From: TK10-74A sp965217625
GTDB taxonomy: Bacteria; Chloroflexota; Dehalococcoidia; Bin125
DNA length: 64,000 bases
NCBI GenBank assembly: GCA_965217625.1
Contig: OZ244557.1
Span: forward strand, 372,001-436,000
Direction of reading: 5' to 3'
Under the pieces are notes generated by a model, which saw only the letters and a list, made by a program, of their open reading frames with translations, was not told where the DNA came from and searched no databases. Within the stretch, counting starts at the first letter, position 1. Every line of letters begins with the position of its first letter. A program made the translations under genes and the position numbers. This document shows, one piece after another, positions 34,471-42,562 of this stretch.

Positions 34471-34826
34471 GGCAGGTGGGATTCTAACGCAGCCGCGAAC
34501 TGCTCCACGTCATCGATTCCGTCGGCGACGCCCACCTCGGGCATGTCGCCTTCGTAGAAGTTCTGGTGCAGCGCACTGGCGGAAAGAAAAAGGTGCTGCA
34601 GTTCCGCGTCCGCAGACAGGTCTGCCAGGCGGTGGACGGTGCGGTGCAGGTCGCCATGCGTCCGATGCCGCCAGCCGCGTGTTTCAGCGACGGCCTTCAC
34701 CATGCGCGCAGCGGCGCCCCATCCTTTCTCCGAGGCCTGTAGCAGATCCCCGTCGGCCAGGTAGGCGCGAGCCTTCGTGAGGAACTCGCTCGCGGTGTCG
34801 GTGTGATAGTCGGACCGTGCGGTCAT
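34467..34826 (-). CDS. PaREP1/HEPN-like protein, array copy 2 (type B)
   Basis: 119 aa, B-type: MTARSDYHTDTASEFLTKAR and GDLLQASEKGWGAAARMVKA, with GWRHRTHGDLHRTV. The HEPN position reads LFLSASALHQNFYEG: the histidine stays but the arginine is replaced. The C-terminus (GIDDVEQFAAALESHL) is shared with A copies, which suggests gene conversion between units. Confidence 0.75.
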   Translation of the reverse strand: MTARSDYHTDTASEFLTKARAYLADGDLLQASEKGWGAAARMVKAVAETRGWRHRTHGDLHRTVHRLADLSADAELQHLFLSASALHQNFYEGDMPEVGVADGIDDVEQFAAALESHLP

Positions 34827-35182
34827 GAGAGATGGGATTCCAACGCCGCCGCGAACTCCTCCACGTCATCGATTCCGACGGCGACGGTGGCTGCCGGCAT
34901 GTCGTCTTCGTAGGAGTTCTGGTCGATGGCATTGGCCGATCGGAAGAGACGCCCGAGCCGTCGGTCGGATAGTTCCTCCGCCACGAGGCTGACGGCGCGG
35001 TATAGGTCGCGGCGGGTGCTGTGGTCCCAGCCCCGCTTCTCGGCGACGGCCTTCACCATCTGCTCCGCGGCGTGCCACCCGTTCGCCGAGGCCTGCATCA
35101 GGTCGCCCTCGGCGAGGCAGGCGCGGGCCTTGGCGAGCAACTCGTTAGCGGTGTCGGTGGGATGGTCGGCGTGGGTGGTCAT
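34823..35182 (-). CDS. PaREP1/HEPN-like protein, array copy 1 (type A)
   Basis: 119 aa, first gene of the array. MTTHADHPTDTANELLAKAR, GDLMQASANGWHAAEQMVKA and GWDHSTRRDLYRAVSLVAEEL. The HEPN position reads LFRSANAIDQNSYED (R kept, H replaced by D). Only 47 nt separate its start from the end of prmC, which lies upstream on the same strand, so the array could be read through from prfA-prmC or from a promoter within prmC. Confidence 0.75.
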   Translation of the reverse strand: MTTHADHPTDTANELLAKARACLAEGDLMQASANGWHAAEQMVKAVAEKRGWDHSTRRDLYRAVSLVAEELSDRRLGRLFRSANAIDQNSYEDDMPAATVAVGIDDVEEFAAALESHLS

Positions 35183-35229
35183 GGGTCAATCATAGCCTGC
35201 GGCCGACGTCGGCGCGGAGTGACTTGCCC

Positions 35230-36090
35230 CTACCCCGCGACGATCTTCACGGCCCGCGCTGCGCCCGACAGATCGTTCAGCACCTCCACCTGCGCCAGCC
35301 CGACCAGCCGCCGCGCCGCCTCCGACACCTCCCGCGCCAGCGTCGGGTCGATCTCCAGCACCGCGATGCCCCCCGGCGCGAGCCGCGCGCCCAGCTGCGT
35401 CACCAGCCGCAGGATCAGTTCCACCCCCGTCGTGCCCGGCGTGACCGCCGCCCGCGGCTCGTAGCGGCGGATCTCCGGCGCCAGCCCCGCGACCGCCGCC
35501 TCCGCCACATAGGGCAGATTCGCGACCACGCAGTCCAGCAGCCCCCGCAGCGGCGTCAGCAGGTCGCCCTGCAGCCAGTCGTGCCGCCGCCGCGGCGTCA
35601 GCCGTTGCGCGTTCTCCCGCGCGACGCGCAGCGCCGCCGCCGAGACGTCGATGCCCAGCAGCCGCGCGTCGCGACGACCGCGCAGGATCGCCAGCCCAAT
35701 CGCGCCCGACCCCGTCCCCACGTCGACCACGCGCGCCCGCCGCACCCGCTGCTCGCGCAGGTGCTCCAGCGCCGTCTCGACCAGCAGCTCGCTCTCGGGC
35801 CGCGGGATCAGCACATCGGGCGTGACGTGGATGTCGAGCTTGTAGAACTCCCGATGCCCCGTGATGTAGGCCACCGGCTCGCGCTGCAGCCGCCGCGCGA
35901 TGGCCGCCTCGAACGCCGCCTCCGCCTCCGGCGTCAGCACGTCCTCCAAGTGGGCGTAGAAGCGCGCCCGCGAGCGATCGCTGAAGTGGCGCAGCAGCAC
36001 CTCCGCCTCGAAGCGCGCATCGTCGATGCCGGCGTCGAGCAGCCGCGCCGTCGCCGCCATCCAGACATCGCGGATCGCCGCCGCGCTCAT
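35230..36090 (-). CDS. prmC: Release factor glutamine N5-methyltransferase
   Basis: Methylates the GGQ glutamine of RF1/RF2. 286 aa: helical N-terminal domain with EAEVLLRHFSDRSRARFYAH, ITGHREFYKLDIHVTPDVLI, SAM motif VVDVGTGSGAIGLAI, and the substrate motif VVANLPYVAEAA (NLPY in place of NPPY). It overlaps prfA by ATGA, the standard pairing of the enzyme with its substrate gene. Confidence 0.95.
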   Translation of the reverse strand: MSAAAIRDVWMAATARLLDAGIDDARFEAEVLLRHFSDRSRARFYAHLEDVLTPEAEAAFEAAIARRLQREPVAYITGHREFYKLDIHVTPDVLIPRPESELLVETALEHLREQRVRRARVVDVGTGSGAIGLAILRGRRDARLLGIDVSAAALRVARENAQRLTPRRRHDWLQGDLLTPLRGLLDCVVANLPYVAEAAVAGLAPEIRRYEPRAAVTPGTTGVELILRLVTQLGARLAPGGIAVLEIDPTLAREVSEAARRLVGLAQVEVLNDLSGAARAVKIVAG

Positions 36091-37208
36091 CGGCCCGACT
36101 CCGCCACGGCCGCCTCCCGCGACACCGACTCCAGCGCCTTCGCCTCCTCCGCCGTCGCCACCGCGTCGATCAGCGCGTCGATCTCGCCCTCCATGACCAA
36201 GTGCAGGTTGTGCTTCGTCAGCCCGATGCGATGGTCCGTCACCCGGTTCTCGGGGAAGTTGTAGGTGCGGATCTTCTCCGACCGGTCGCCCGTGCCCACC
36301 TGCGACCGGCGCCGGTCCGACCGCTCCTGCACCGCCTCCCGCATCTGCATGTCGTACAGCCGCGCCCGCAGCACGCTCATCGCCTTGAGCCGGTTCTTCA
36401 ACTGCGACCGTTCATCGGTGCAGGTGACGACGATGCCCGTCGGCTCGTGCGTCAGCCGCACCCCCGTCTCGACCTTGTTCACGTTCTGGCCGCCCGCCCC
36501 GCCCGAGTGGAAGCGGTCCATGCGCACGTCCGACTCCGCGATCTCCACGTCGACCTCCTCCGCCTCCGGCAGCACCGCCACCGTCGCCGTCGAGGTGTGG
36601 ATGCGGCCCTGCGCCTCCGTCTCCGGCACCCGCTGCACGCGGTGCACCCCGCTCTCGTACTTGAAGCGCGAGAACGCCCCCTCGCCCGTCACCTGCAGGA
36701 TGACCTCCTTCACGCCGCCGCCGGGCTTCGCGTTCGCGCTCACGATGTCTGGCGTCCAATGCCGACCCTCCGCGTAGCGCGTGTAGGCCCGCAGCAGGTC
36801 GCCGGCCCAGAGCCCCGCCTCGTCGCCGCCCGCTCCGGCCCGGATCTCAATCAGCACGTTGCGGTCATCGTTCGGGTCCTTGGGCAGCAGCGCCCGCTTC
36901 GCCTCCTCCTCCAGCGCCGACATCGCCCCGCGCAGCTCCTCGAACTCCGCCCGCGCCATCTCCTCGATCTCCGCCTCGCCGCTCCCCCGCGACACCTCCT
37001 CCGCCTGCGCCATGTCGTCCTGCGTCTTGTGGTAGCGCGTCAGCAACTCGATCAGCGGCTCCAGCTGCGACCGCTCGCGTGTCAGCAGCAGCAGCCGCAC
37101 CCGGTCGGTCGCCACGCCGGGCGACGCCATCTCCTGCTCCACCGCATCGAAGCGGTCGCGCATCAGGGCGATCTGTCGCCACATCGGGGAGAGCGAAGCG
37201 TCACTCAT
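36087..37208 (-). CDS. prfA: Peptide chain release factor 1
   Basis: 373 aa from the ATG at 37208 (MSDASLSPMWRQIALMRDRF). RF1 features: IEIRAGAGGDEAGLWAGDLL, VPETEAQGRIHTSTATVAVL, the GGQ loop HSGGAGGQNVNKVETG, and the ending TYNFPENRVTDHRIGLT, which separates RF1 from RF2. A longer upstream frame is non-coding overlap with the opposite-strand DUF2442 gene. prmC follows with a 4-nt overlap. Confidence 0.96.
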   Translation of the reverse strand: MSDASLSPMWRQIALMRDRFDAVEQEMASPGVATDRVRLLLLTRERSQLEPLIELLTRYHKTQDDMAQAEEVSRGSGEAEIEEMARAEFEELRGAMSALEEEAKRALLPKDPNDDRNVLIEIRAGAGGDEAGLWAGDLLRAYTRYAEGRHWTPDIVSANAKPGGGVKEVILQVTGEGAFSRFKYESGVHRVQRVPETEAQGRIHTSTATVAVLPEAEEVDVEIAESDVRMDRFHSGGAGGQNVNKVETGVRLTHEPTGIVVTCTDERSQLKNRLKAMSVLRARLYDMQMREAVQERSDRRRSQVGTGDRSEKIRTYNFPENRVTDHRIGLTKHNLHLVMEGEIDALIDAVATAEEAKALESVSREAAVAESGR

Positions 37209-37295
37209 GGTCCCCCGAGTATACGGGCCCCCGCGCCGGGCATCCCGCGCGCCGATGCACACCCTGACGCTGTAGAATGCAAAGGAGGGGGAGTG

Positions 37296-37586
37296 ATGCT
37301 CCGTCCAGTCGCGGTGGAGGCTCGGGAGGGACGCCGGATCTGGCTCCGGTATTCGGATGGCGCCGCCGGGGAGGTGGACCTGTCCGACATGACCGGCAAA
37401 GGGGTGTTCAAGGCCTGGGACGAGCCGGGGTGCTTCGAGCAGGTGCACATCGACGCCTATGGAGCGGTGATCTGGAACGACGAAATCGACTTGTGTCCCT
37501 ACGCCCTCTATATGGAAATCACCGGCAAGGCGTGGGACGAATTGCCGGATGAAGACCACCTTGAGGGCATCACACGGGATGCCTGA
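37296..37586 (+). CDS. DUF2442 protein
   Basis: 96 aa, strong ribosome site AAGGAGGGGG. DUF2442 pattern: LRPVAVEAREGRRIWLRYSD, then GEVDLSDM, then GVFKAWDEPGCFEQVHIDAY, and AVIWNDEIDLCPYALYMEI. It overlaps the DUF4160 gene by 8 nt. DUF2442 and DUF4160 genes are frequent neighbours and are suspected toxin-antitoxin partners. The usual order is reversed here. Confidence 0.88.
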   Translation: MLRPVAVEAREGRRIWLRYSDGAAGEVDLSDMTGKGVFKAWDEPGCFEQVHIDAYGAVIWNDEIDLCPYALYMEITGKAWDELPDEDHLEGITRDA

Positions 37587-37839
37587 GATCTGTCGCTTCT
37601 ATGGAATCATTATCCGCATCCACGTCCGAGACCACCCGCCGCCACACTTTCACGCCTTGTACGGCGAGCATCACGCTGTCATAGAACTCGGAAGCCTCTC
37701 GACGCTGCAAGGTCGCCTGCCTGCACGCGCCCGCCGTCTCGTGTTGGAGTGGGCAGTCCTGCATCGGGACGAAGTCATGGCGGCATGGAACCGGGCGCAC
37801 GGAGGCGAGCCTCCGGGCACGATCGCCCCGCTGGACTGA
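37579..37839 (+). CDS. DUF4160 protein
   Basis: 86 aa. Signature PEICRFYGIIIRIHVRDHPP, then PHFHALYGEHHAVIELGSL, then LEWAVLHRDEVMAAWNRA. ATG at 37579 lies inside the end of the DUF2442 gene, so the pair is co-translated. Function unproven; a toxin-antitoxin role is inferred from the pairing. Confidence 0.88.
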   Translation: MPEICRFYGIIIRIHVRDHPPPHFHALYGEHHAVIELGSLSTLQGRLPARARRLVLEWAVLHRDEVMAAWNRAHGGEPPGTIAPLD

Positions 37840-37897
37840 TGCCTGCCCGCCGCCGCCGCGCCCACTGGTCTACTCTCATCCGAAGGAGGCGCCCAGG

Positions 37898-38260
37898 ATG
37901 GACTCCCAACTCCCCGACATCATGCCCCTGATCGCCGATGCCCCCTGGCGCGAGGCGGTCACCTACCGCGATACCTGGCCGCACGAGTACGTGGTGATCA
38001 AGAAGGACGGCCAGCAAGCGCTGCTCGACGCGTTCTGCGCGCGCATCGCCGCGGGAGAGGGCGTCGAGTGCCGCTTCTTCCACCAGACGCGGCCCTACCT
38101 CTTCCTGGGCGGCTACAAGTACTGGACGATGACCGACTGCGCCGAGATCGACGTCGATGTGGAGGACGACGTGCTCAACCGGGCGCCGCTCTACCGCGAC
38201 CGCCGCGACTTCGCCATCCGGCCGGGGGACTCCGGGATGCGAGAGGATGCCCCGTCATGA
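37898..38260 (+). CDS. Conserved small protein coupled to DUF4268
   Basis: 120 aa. The recurring block ADAPWREAVTYRDTWPHEYV, a central helix, and FLGGYKYWTMTDCAEIDVDV with RAPL near the end match small proteins often found beside restriction-like genes. It overlaps the DUF4268 gene by ATGA. I know no function. The pairing suggests one system. Confidence 0.65.
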   Translation: MDSQLPDIMPLIADAPWREAVTYRDTWPHEYVVIKKDGQQALLDAFCARIAAGEGVECRFFHQTRPYLFLGGYKYWTMTDCAEIDVDVEDDVLNRAPLYRDRRDFAIRPGDSGMREDAPS

Positions 38261-39240
38261 GCACGCCCGAGGAAACGGTCGAACTGCTGGACGTGCGCAC
38301 GCGATGGAAGGACGAGGCGCTCGACTTCACGCCCTGGCTGGCGGAGCAGGGGCACCTCGACCTCCTCGGGGCGGAATTGGGCCTGAGGCTGGAGTGCGCC
38401 CAAACGGAGGTGCGGGTCGGTTCGATGCGCCTCGATATCCTGGCGAAGGAATGCGATACCGGCGCGCTGGTCGCCATCGAGAACCAGCTCGAAGAGACCG
38501 ACCTCGGCCATCTCGGCCAGTTGCTCACCTACGCCACCGGCCTGGACGCGCGCGTCGCCATCTGGGTGGCGCCCGCGTTCTACCACGAGTACGCGCAGGC
38601 CCTGCACAAGCTCAACCAGTGGACCGGCGACGACGTCCGCTTCTATGGCGTCAAGGTCGAGTTGGTCCGCAAGGACGGCGGCGAGTCCAAGCCACGCTTC
38701 CGCACGGTCGTCGCCCCCGGCGAGTGGCGCCTGGACCGCACGCTGCCTCTGGGGGCAAAATCCGCGGCCGCTCAGCAGCACGACGACTTCTTCCGGCCGC
38801 TGATCACGGATCTAAGGCGGGCGCGCTTCGCCGACCGTGCAACCCTGTACATCGGCTACGCCGGCCGAATCTTCCCCTCCGGATACGACGGCATCGGCTA
38901 CGCGGTGTCCTTCTGGAAGGACGATGCCTGGGTGACCCTGAACATCAGTATGGGTGACAACCACGAAACCAAGCGCATCTTCGACGCGTTGCACGCGGAC
39001 CGGGAGGCCATCGAATCGACCCCCGGGCCCCCACCAGGCATCCAGTGGCAGTGGGACAGATACGAGCGAGCCACCTTCTCTTGCATCAGCGTCTGGCGGA
39101 AAGGCACCATCGAGGCTTCGCCCGAGCAGTTGGTGGAGATCCGGGCCTGGATGCTCGACATCCTCCCCAAGTTCAAGGACGTGTTCGACCCGCGCGTCAA
39201 GGAGATCCTCGAAGGGTCGCGGACCACGAACGACGGCTGA
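38257..39240 (+). CDS. DUF4268 protein with PD-(D/E)xK-like N-terminus
   Basis: 327 aa. The N-terminal half has a nuclease-like core: GAELGLRLECAQTEVRVGSM, RLDILAKECDTGALVAIENQ, then GHLGQLLTYATGLDARVAIW (D...ENQ arrangement). The C-terminal half is the DUF4268 domain, from QHDDFFRPLITDLRRARF to the final helix ILPKFKDVFDPRVKEIL. It looks like a transferred restriction-type effector. Action on DNA is inferred only. Confidence 0.75.
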   Translation: MSTPEETVELLDVRTRWKDEALDFTPWLAEQGHLDLLGAELGLRLECAQTEVRVGSMRLDILAKECDTGALVAIENQLEETDLGHLGQLLTYATGLDARVAIWVAPAFYHEYAQALHKLNQWTGDDVRFYGVKVELVRKDGGESKPRFRTVVAPGEWRLDRTLPLGAKSAAAQQHDDFFRPLITDLRRARFADRATLYIGYAGRIFPSGYDGIGYAVSFWKDDAWVTLNISMGDNHETKRIFDALHADREAIESTPGPPPGIQWQWDRYERATFSCISVWRKGTIEASPEQLVEIRAWMLDILPKFKDVFDPRVKEILEGSRTTNDG

Positions 39241-39314
39241 TCCGGCGCTGGTCCCTCCGGAAGGGGCCGCGCGCGACGACCATGCCGGGGATCTGCTCCG
39301 GCAGGACGCCGATC

Positions 39315-39560
39315 TCACTCAGTCTCAAGGAACTCCAGCGGGCCTTCCAGGTCCCAGAGGACGCCTTCGACCTCGAATATGTGGTACTGCTCCCGGAAGC
39401 TCTCCCAGACGCCGGCCTCCCGGAGCGCCCCAACGAGTTCCTTGGGCGACATCGCCGCGATCTTCCCGCGCTCGTAAAACGCGGCTGCTCCCACCACGTT
39501 CTGCCGGGCGTTGATCAGCACGGCGCGGGCATGGCTAACGAAAGCGGTTCGAGTGGTCAT
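39315..39560 (-). CDS. Hypothetical protein, 81 aa
   Basis: Starts MTTRTAFVSHARAVLINARQ with AGGGAGAAG upstream. The middle AFYERGKIAAMSPKELVGAL is followed by an acidic end GPLEFLETE. I recognise no family. The ATG overlaps the stop of the decayed DUF5615 remnant just upstream (ATGA), so it now sits in the same transcript as the DUF433 gene. Confidence 0.6.
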   Translation of the reverse strand: MTTRTAFVSHARAVLINARQNVVGAAAFYERGKIAAMSPKELVGALREAGVWESFREQYHIFEVEGVLWDLEGPLEFLETE

Positions 39561-39676
39561 GTCGCTTCTCCCTGTGGTGGGTGGTCGGTCACGACTCTAC
39601 TCGCCGCGTCGTGACCGGACTCACGGAACAGGCGTTTGAGATCAATCGGGAGATTCTCGTCGAGCTTGCCTCGTAT
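39557..39676 (-). pseudogene. Remnant of a DUF5615 PIN-like toxin gene
   Basis: The frame reads (I)RGKLDENLPIDLKRLFRESG, then HDAA, the N-terminus of DUF5615 toxins. Its expected ATG is ATA (39674-39676), and the frame leaves the family after about 24 residues and stops at 39557. It follows the DUF433 antitoxin by 9 nt, the normal position of this toxin. The toxin was lost by deletion. Confidence 0.65.
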
Positions 39677-39685
39677 GGAGCGTGT

Positions 39686-39913
39686 CTAGGCGCCCAATGG
39701 CGCCGTTCGCTCTCTGGCCAACTCCGCCGCGTATTGGAGGGCCGCGCGCACCGCAGCGGCGGAGACGGATGGATAGCTCTCCGCAATCTCCGCACTCGTC
39801 GATCCCGCAGCCAGATTGTCGAGGATGAGGGTGACCGGGACACGGGTACCGGCGATACAGGCCTGGCCGTGGCAGACCTGCGGGTCGACGGTGATGTGCT
39901 CACGCCAGTCCAT
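39686..39913 (-). CDS. DUF433 antitoxin
   Basis: 75 aa from the ATG at 39913 (GGAGG 11 nt upstream); an in-frame ATG at 39946 is possible. DUF433 pattern: HITVDPQVCHGQACIAGTRV, PVTLILDNLAAGSTSAEIAE, SYPSVSAAAVRAALQYAAEL. DUF433 proteins are winged-helix antitoxins of DUF5615 toxins. Here only a toxin remnant follows. Confidence 0.88.
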   Translation of the reverse strand: MDWREHITVDPQVCHGQACIAGTRVPVTLILDNLAAGSTSAEIAESYPSVSAAAVRAALQYAAELARERTAPLGA

Positions 39914-40034
39914 GGTGACGCCCGCCTCCAATCGCTCGTTCATCATCCTGTCGCGTCGCTCCGGCTGTCAACAGTCGCTGCGGCGCCGATCGGCGCATGC
40001 GCTTCCCCCGTTCGATCCCCCGATGGAGAGGGAA

Positions 40035-41297
40035 CTATGGGGTCAGCTCCGACAGCTCCCCGACGACGTCCGCCAGCGCGACCTCCCGCTGCTCGCTGCC
40101 GGCCAGGTCGCGCACCTGCACGACGCCGGCCGCCAGTTCGCGCTCGCCGAGGATCAGCGCGAACCGGGCGCCGGTGCGGTTGGCGTGGCGCAGTTGCGCC
40201 TTCAGCGACCGCCCCCCGAACGCCATCGTCGCGCTGACGCCCGACGCCCGCAGCTCCGCCGCCAGCGCGGTCGCGCGCGGGCCCGTGGCCGCCCCCAGCG
40301 CCACGACCAGCGCCGCCGGCCCCGCCGCGTCGTCGGGCGCGAGGCCCTGTGACCGCAGGTCGTTGGCCATCCGCTCGATGCCCATGCCGAAGCCGATGCC
40401 CGGCGTGGGCTTGCCGCCGATCGCCTCGATCAGCCCGTCGTAGCGGCCGCCCGCCAGCAGCGTCACCTGCGACCCGGCCCGCGCCGGCACGATCTCGAAC
40501 ACCGTGTGCGTGTAGTAGTCGAGGCCCCGCACCAGCCGCGGCTCGCGCCGCACGGGGATGCCCAGCGCCGCGAGATGCGCCAGCACCGCCTCGGCGAAGT
40601 CGCGCGACTCCGGCCGCAGGTGCTCGGCGACCGACGGCGCGCCCGCCTGGAACGGGCGGCAGCCCTCCAGCTTGCAGTCGAGCAGGCGCAGCGGCGCGCG
40701 CTCGAAGCGGCCGCGGCAGTCGCCGCACATCGCATCCAGGTGCGGCGCGAAGTGCGCCCGCAGCAGCGGCACATACGCGCGCCGGTCCTCGCCGTCGCCG
40801 ATGCTGTTGAACAGCAGCGTCAGATCGCGCAGCCCCAGCTCCTGCGTGATCCGCCAGCCGACCGCGATCACCTCCGCGTCGAGCGCCGGGTCGCGCACCC
40901 CGATCGCCTCCAGCCCGAACTGCGTGTGCTGGCGGTAGCGACCCGCCTGCGGCCGCTCGTAGCGGAAGATCGGCAGCACGTAGAACAGCTTCGCCGGCTG
41001 CGGCGCGTTCGCCATGCCATGCTCGACGTAGGCCCGGCAGACCGACGCCGTCCCCTCGGGCCGCAGCGCCAGCCGCTCGCCGCCCCGGTCCTCGAAGATG
41101 TACATCTCCTTCTCGACGATGTCGGTGCCGTCGCCCACCCCGCGCACGAACAGATCCGCCTGCTCGAACGTGGGCGGCTCGAAGGCGCGATAGCCCGCGG
41201 CGGCCGCCGTCGCCCGCGCCAGCGACACAATCCGGTCCCGCGCCGGCGCATCGGCCGGCAGCACATCGTGCGTCCCACGTGGCGCCCGAAACTGCAT
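40035..41297 (-). CDS. hisS: Histidyl-tRNA synthetase
   Basis: 420-aa class II synthetase: QFRAPRGTHDVLPADAP, motif 2 LRPEGTASVCRAYVEHGM, the histidine-specific block LVRGLDYYTHTVFEIVP, motif 3 GFGMGIERM and a C-terminal anticodon-binding domain. A cysteine set in DAMCGDCRG...LDCKLEGC is the usual zinc-like insertion. It is divergent from the secreted repeat protein gene. Confidence 0.96.
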   Translation of the reverse strand: MQFRAPRGTHDVLPADAPARDRIVSLARATAAAAGYRAFEPPTFEQADLFVRGVGDGTDIVEKEMYIFEDRGGERLALRPEGTASVCRAYVEHGMANAPQPAKLFYVLPIFRYERPQAGRYRQHTQFGLEAIGVRDPALDAEVIAVGWRITQELGLRDLTLLFNSIGDGEDRRAYVPLLRAHFAPHLDAMCGDCRGRFERAPLRLLDCKLEGCRPFQAGAPSVAEHLRPESRDFAEAVLAHLAALGIPVRREPRLVRGLDYYTHTVFEIVPARAGSQVTLLAGGRYDGLIEAIGGKPTPGIGFGMGIERMANDLRSQGLAPDDAAGPAALVVALGAATGPRATALAAELRASGVSATMAFGGRSLKAQLRHANRTGARFALILGERELAAGVVQVRDLAGSEQREVALADVVGELSELTP

Positions 41298-41398
41298 CGC
41301 GCTCCTCCCGGGCCCGGCGGCCCCGCCCCCATCCTACGAAGGCCCCCCGGCCCGCGAAAGCGCCGGCGCCGCGGACCCCGAATCCGCTGCCCTACCGA

Positions 41399-41414
41399 GT
41401 CACCACCTGGTGAC
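41399..41414. promoter_or_regulatory. Palindromic operator-like site
   Basis: GTCACCACCTGGTGAC is a 16-bp palindrome with a 2-nt centre. It overlaps the -35 position of the proposed promoter of the downstream leader (TGGTGA, 17 nt, TAGGGT at 41431-41436) and lies in the hisS/secreted-protein divergent gap. Confidence 0.5.
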
Positions 41415-41442
41415 GGGCGCTGCGGCCTGCTAGGGTTGCTCG

Positions 41443-41565
41443 GCTGTAGCAGGCAATTATCCGCACGGCGCGAAGTCTGAAGTGAGGCGCTCTTGCCCCT
41501 CGCTTCGCGTATGTGTTGGATTGCCTGCTACGCAGCCTTCACTTCTAGCTGCGAGGGGCACCATC
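41443..41565 (+). promoter_or_regulatory. Structured RNA leader with pseudoknot that can cover the ribosome site (copy 1)
   Basis: P1: GTAGCAGGCAAT (41446-41457) pairs perfectly with ATTGCCTGCTAC (41520-41531). Inside it, CGCGAAG (41469-41475) pairs with CTTCGCG (41503-41509). TGCCCCTCGC (41494-41503) can pair perfectly with GCGAGGGGCA (41551-41560), which contains the ribosome site for the ATG at 41566. That crosses P1, so it is a pseudoknot or a switch. The same layout recurs at 46226-46355. Confidence 0.6.
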
Positions 41566-42441
41566 ATGTCTGCACACCGTTCATTCTTCGTCGCCGGAAT
41601 CGTCCTGCTGGCAGCGCTCGTCGCGTTCCTCCCTGATACCTCGGCTGCACAGGACAGCGACGATGATGCCGCTGAGCCCAAGTGGATTCAACTCTACTGG
41701 GATGCGGATAACCGCGATCCTGGCGAGTTCGTCGAATACACCCTGGACGACAGTGACCTACAGATCGACACAATCGCGCAGTGGGACAATGGGGATCAGC
41801 GCTGGCTGCTCTGGCGCCCGGGTGTTCCGGCGTTCGTGAACGGGTTCACGGAACTTGAGCGGGGGGCGATCTACTGGTTCCGCGCGACGTACGCCGGTTC
41901 GGGACCAGCGGCGTACGATCTCTCACCGGCCGGCGTCCCATCTGGGTCTTCCAGTAGCTCGGCCGCAACGGCATCGTTCGACGATGGGACCCATCAGGTC
42001 GGCGTCGACATCGCCGCCGGGACATATCGCGCGCCGGGCGGGAGCTTCTGCTCGTGGCAGCGGCTGAGCGGCTTCAGCGGCGAGTTCGACGAGATCATCG
42101 CCATCGAAGTCCTTGAGATACGCCCGATCGTGACGATCCTCTCGTCGGATGCGGGCTTCACGTCGAGCGGGTGCGGACAGTGGATGTCGCTGGAGGGCGT
42201 GGGTGGGGACCGCGTAACGTCCTTCGGCGATGGGACCTATCGGGTCGGCGTTGACATCGCCGTCGGCACGTATCGCGCGCCCGGCGGGGACTCGTGCTCC
42301 TGGCAGCGGCTCAGCGGGTTCACTGGCGACTTCGAGGAAATCATCGCCATTGAGGTCCTTGAGACACGTCCTATCGTGACCATCGTCTCGTCGGATGTGG
42401 GCTTCAAATCGAACAGGTGCGGAGAATGGACGCGGTCCTAG
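41566..42441 (+). CDS. Secreted protein with W-rich module and two GTYRAPGG repeats
   Basis: 291 aa from the ATG at 41566 (GAGGGG upstream). Signal peptide FFVAGIVLLAALVAFLP, cleavage near TSAAQD. Residues ~38-125 are the W-rich module (WIQLYWDAD...QRWLLWRPGVPAFVNGFTEL...GAIYWFRATY) shared with the HNH nuclease and the surface protein. Two ~70-aa repeats follow (about 145-215 and 220-291), each with VGVDIA-GTYRAPGG--CSWQRLSGF, EIIAIEVLE-RPIVTI and SSD-GF...CG-W. This repeat type occurs in exported actinobacterial and chloroflexal proteins. Function unknown. Confidence 0.85.
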   Translation: MSAHRSFFVAGIVLLAALVAFLPDTSAAQDSDDDAAEPKWIQLYWDADNRDPGEFVEYTLDDSDLQIDTIAQWDNGDQRWLLWRPGVPAFVNGFTELERGAIYWFRATYAGSGPAAYDLSPAGVPSGSSSSSAATASFDDGTHQVGVDIAAGTYRAPGGSFCSWQRLSGFSGEFDEIIAIEVLEIRPIVTILSSDAGFTSSGCGQWMSLEGVGGDRVTSFGDGTYRVGVDIAVGTYRAPGGDSCSWQRLSGFTGDFEEIIAIEVLETRPIVTIVSSDVGFKSNRCGEWTRS

Positions 42442-42454
42442 ACCCCATCCGGTC

Positions 42455-42486
42455 CCCCCTCTCCATCGCTTCAGATGGAGAGGGGG
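42455..42486 (+). terminator. Strong hairpin terminator after the secreted repeat protein
   Basis: A perfect 13-bp stem (CCCCCTCTCCATC with GATGGAGAGGGGG) and 6-nt loop, 14 nt after the stop codon. A T-poor tail (TTAGGGGG) follows. Part of it, CCATCGCTTCAGATGGAGAG, is repeated at 43394-43413. Confidence 0.7.
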
Positions 42487-42562
42487 TTAGGGGGTGAGGT
42501 CGGCCCCGACGCGCAACCCCCGAGCGCTGACGGAGGGCGACTCGGCGTGGTACCATTCCGGT

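Larger units (their letters stand above)
33399..35182 (-). repeat. Tandem array of five 356-bp paralogous gene units
   Basis: Five genes of exactly 119 codons plus stop, each overlapping the next by ATGA, so the DNA period is 356 bp with no spacer. From the 5' end on the minus strand the subtypes run A-B-A-A-B. Confidence 0.9.

Noticed and set aside
41425..41454. Hairpin GCCTGCTA/TAGCAGGC as part of the leader switch
   Set aside because: The first strand lies upstream of the proposed transcription start, so it would not be in the RNA; it may matter only at DNA level.
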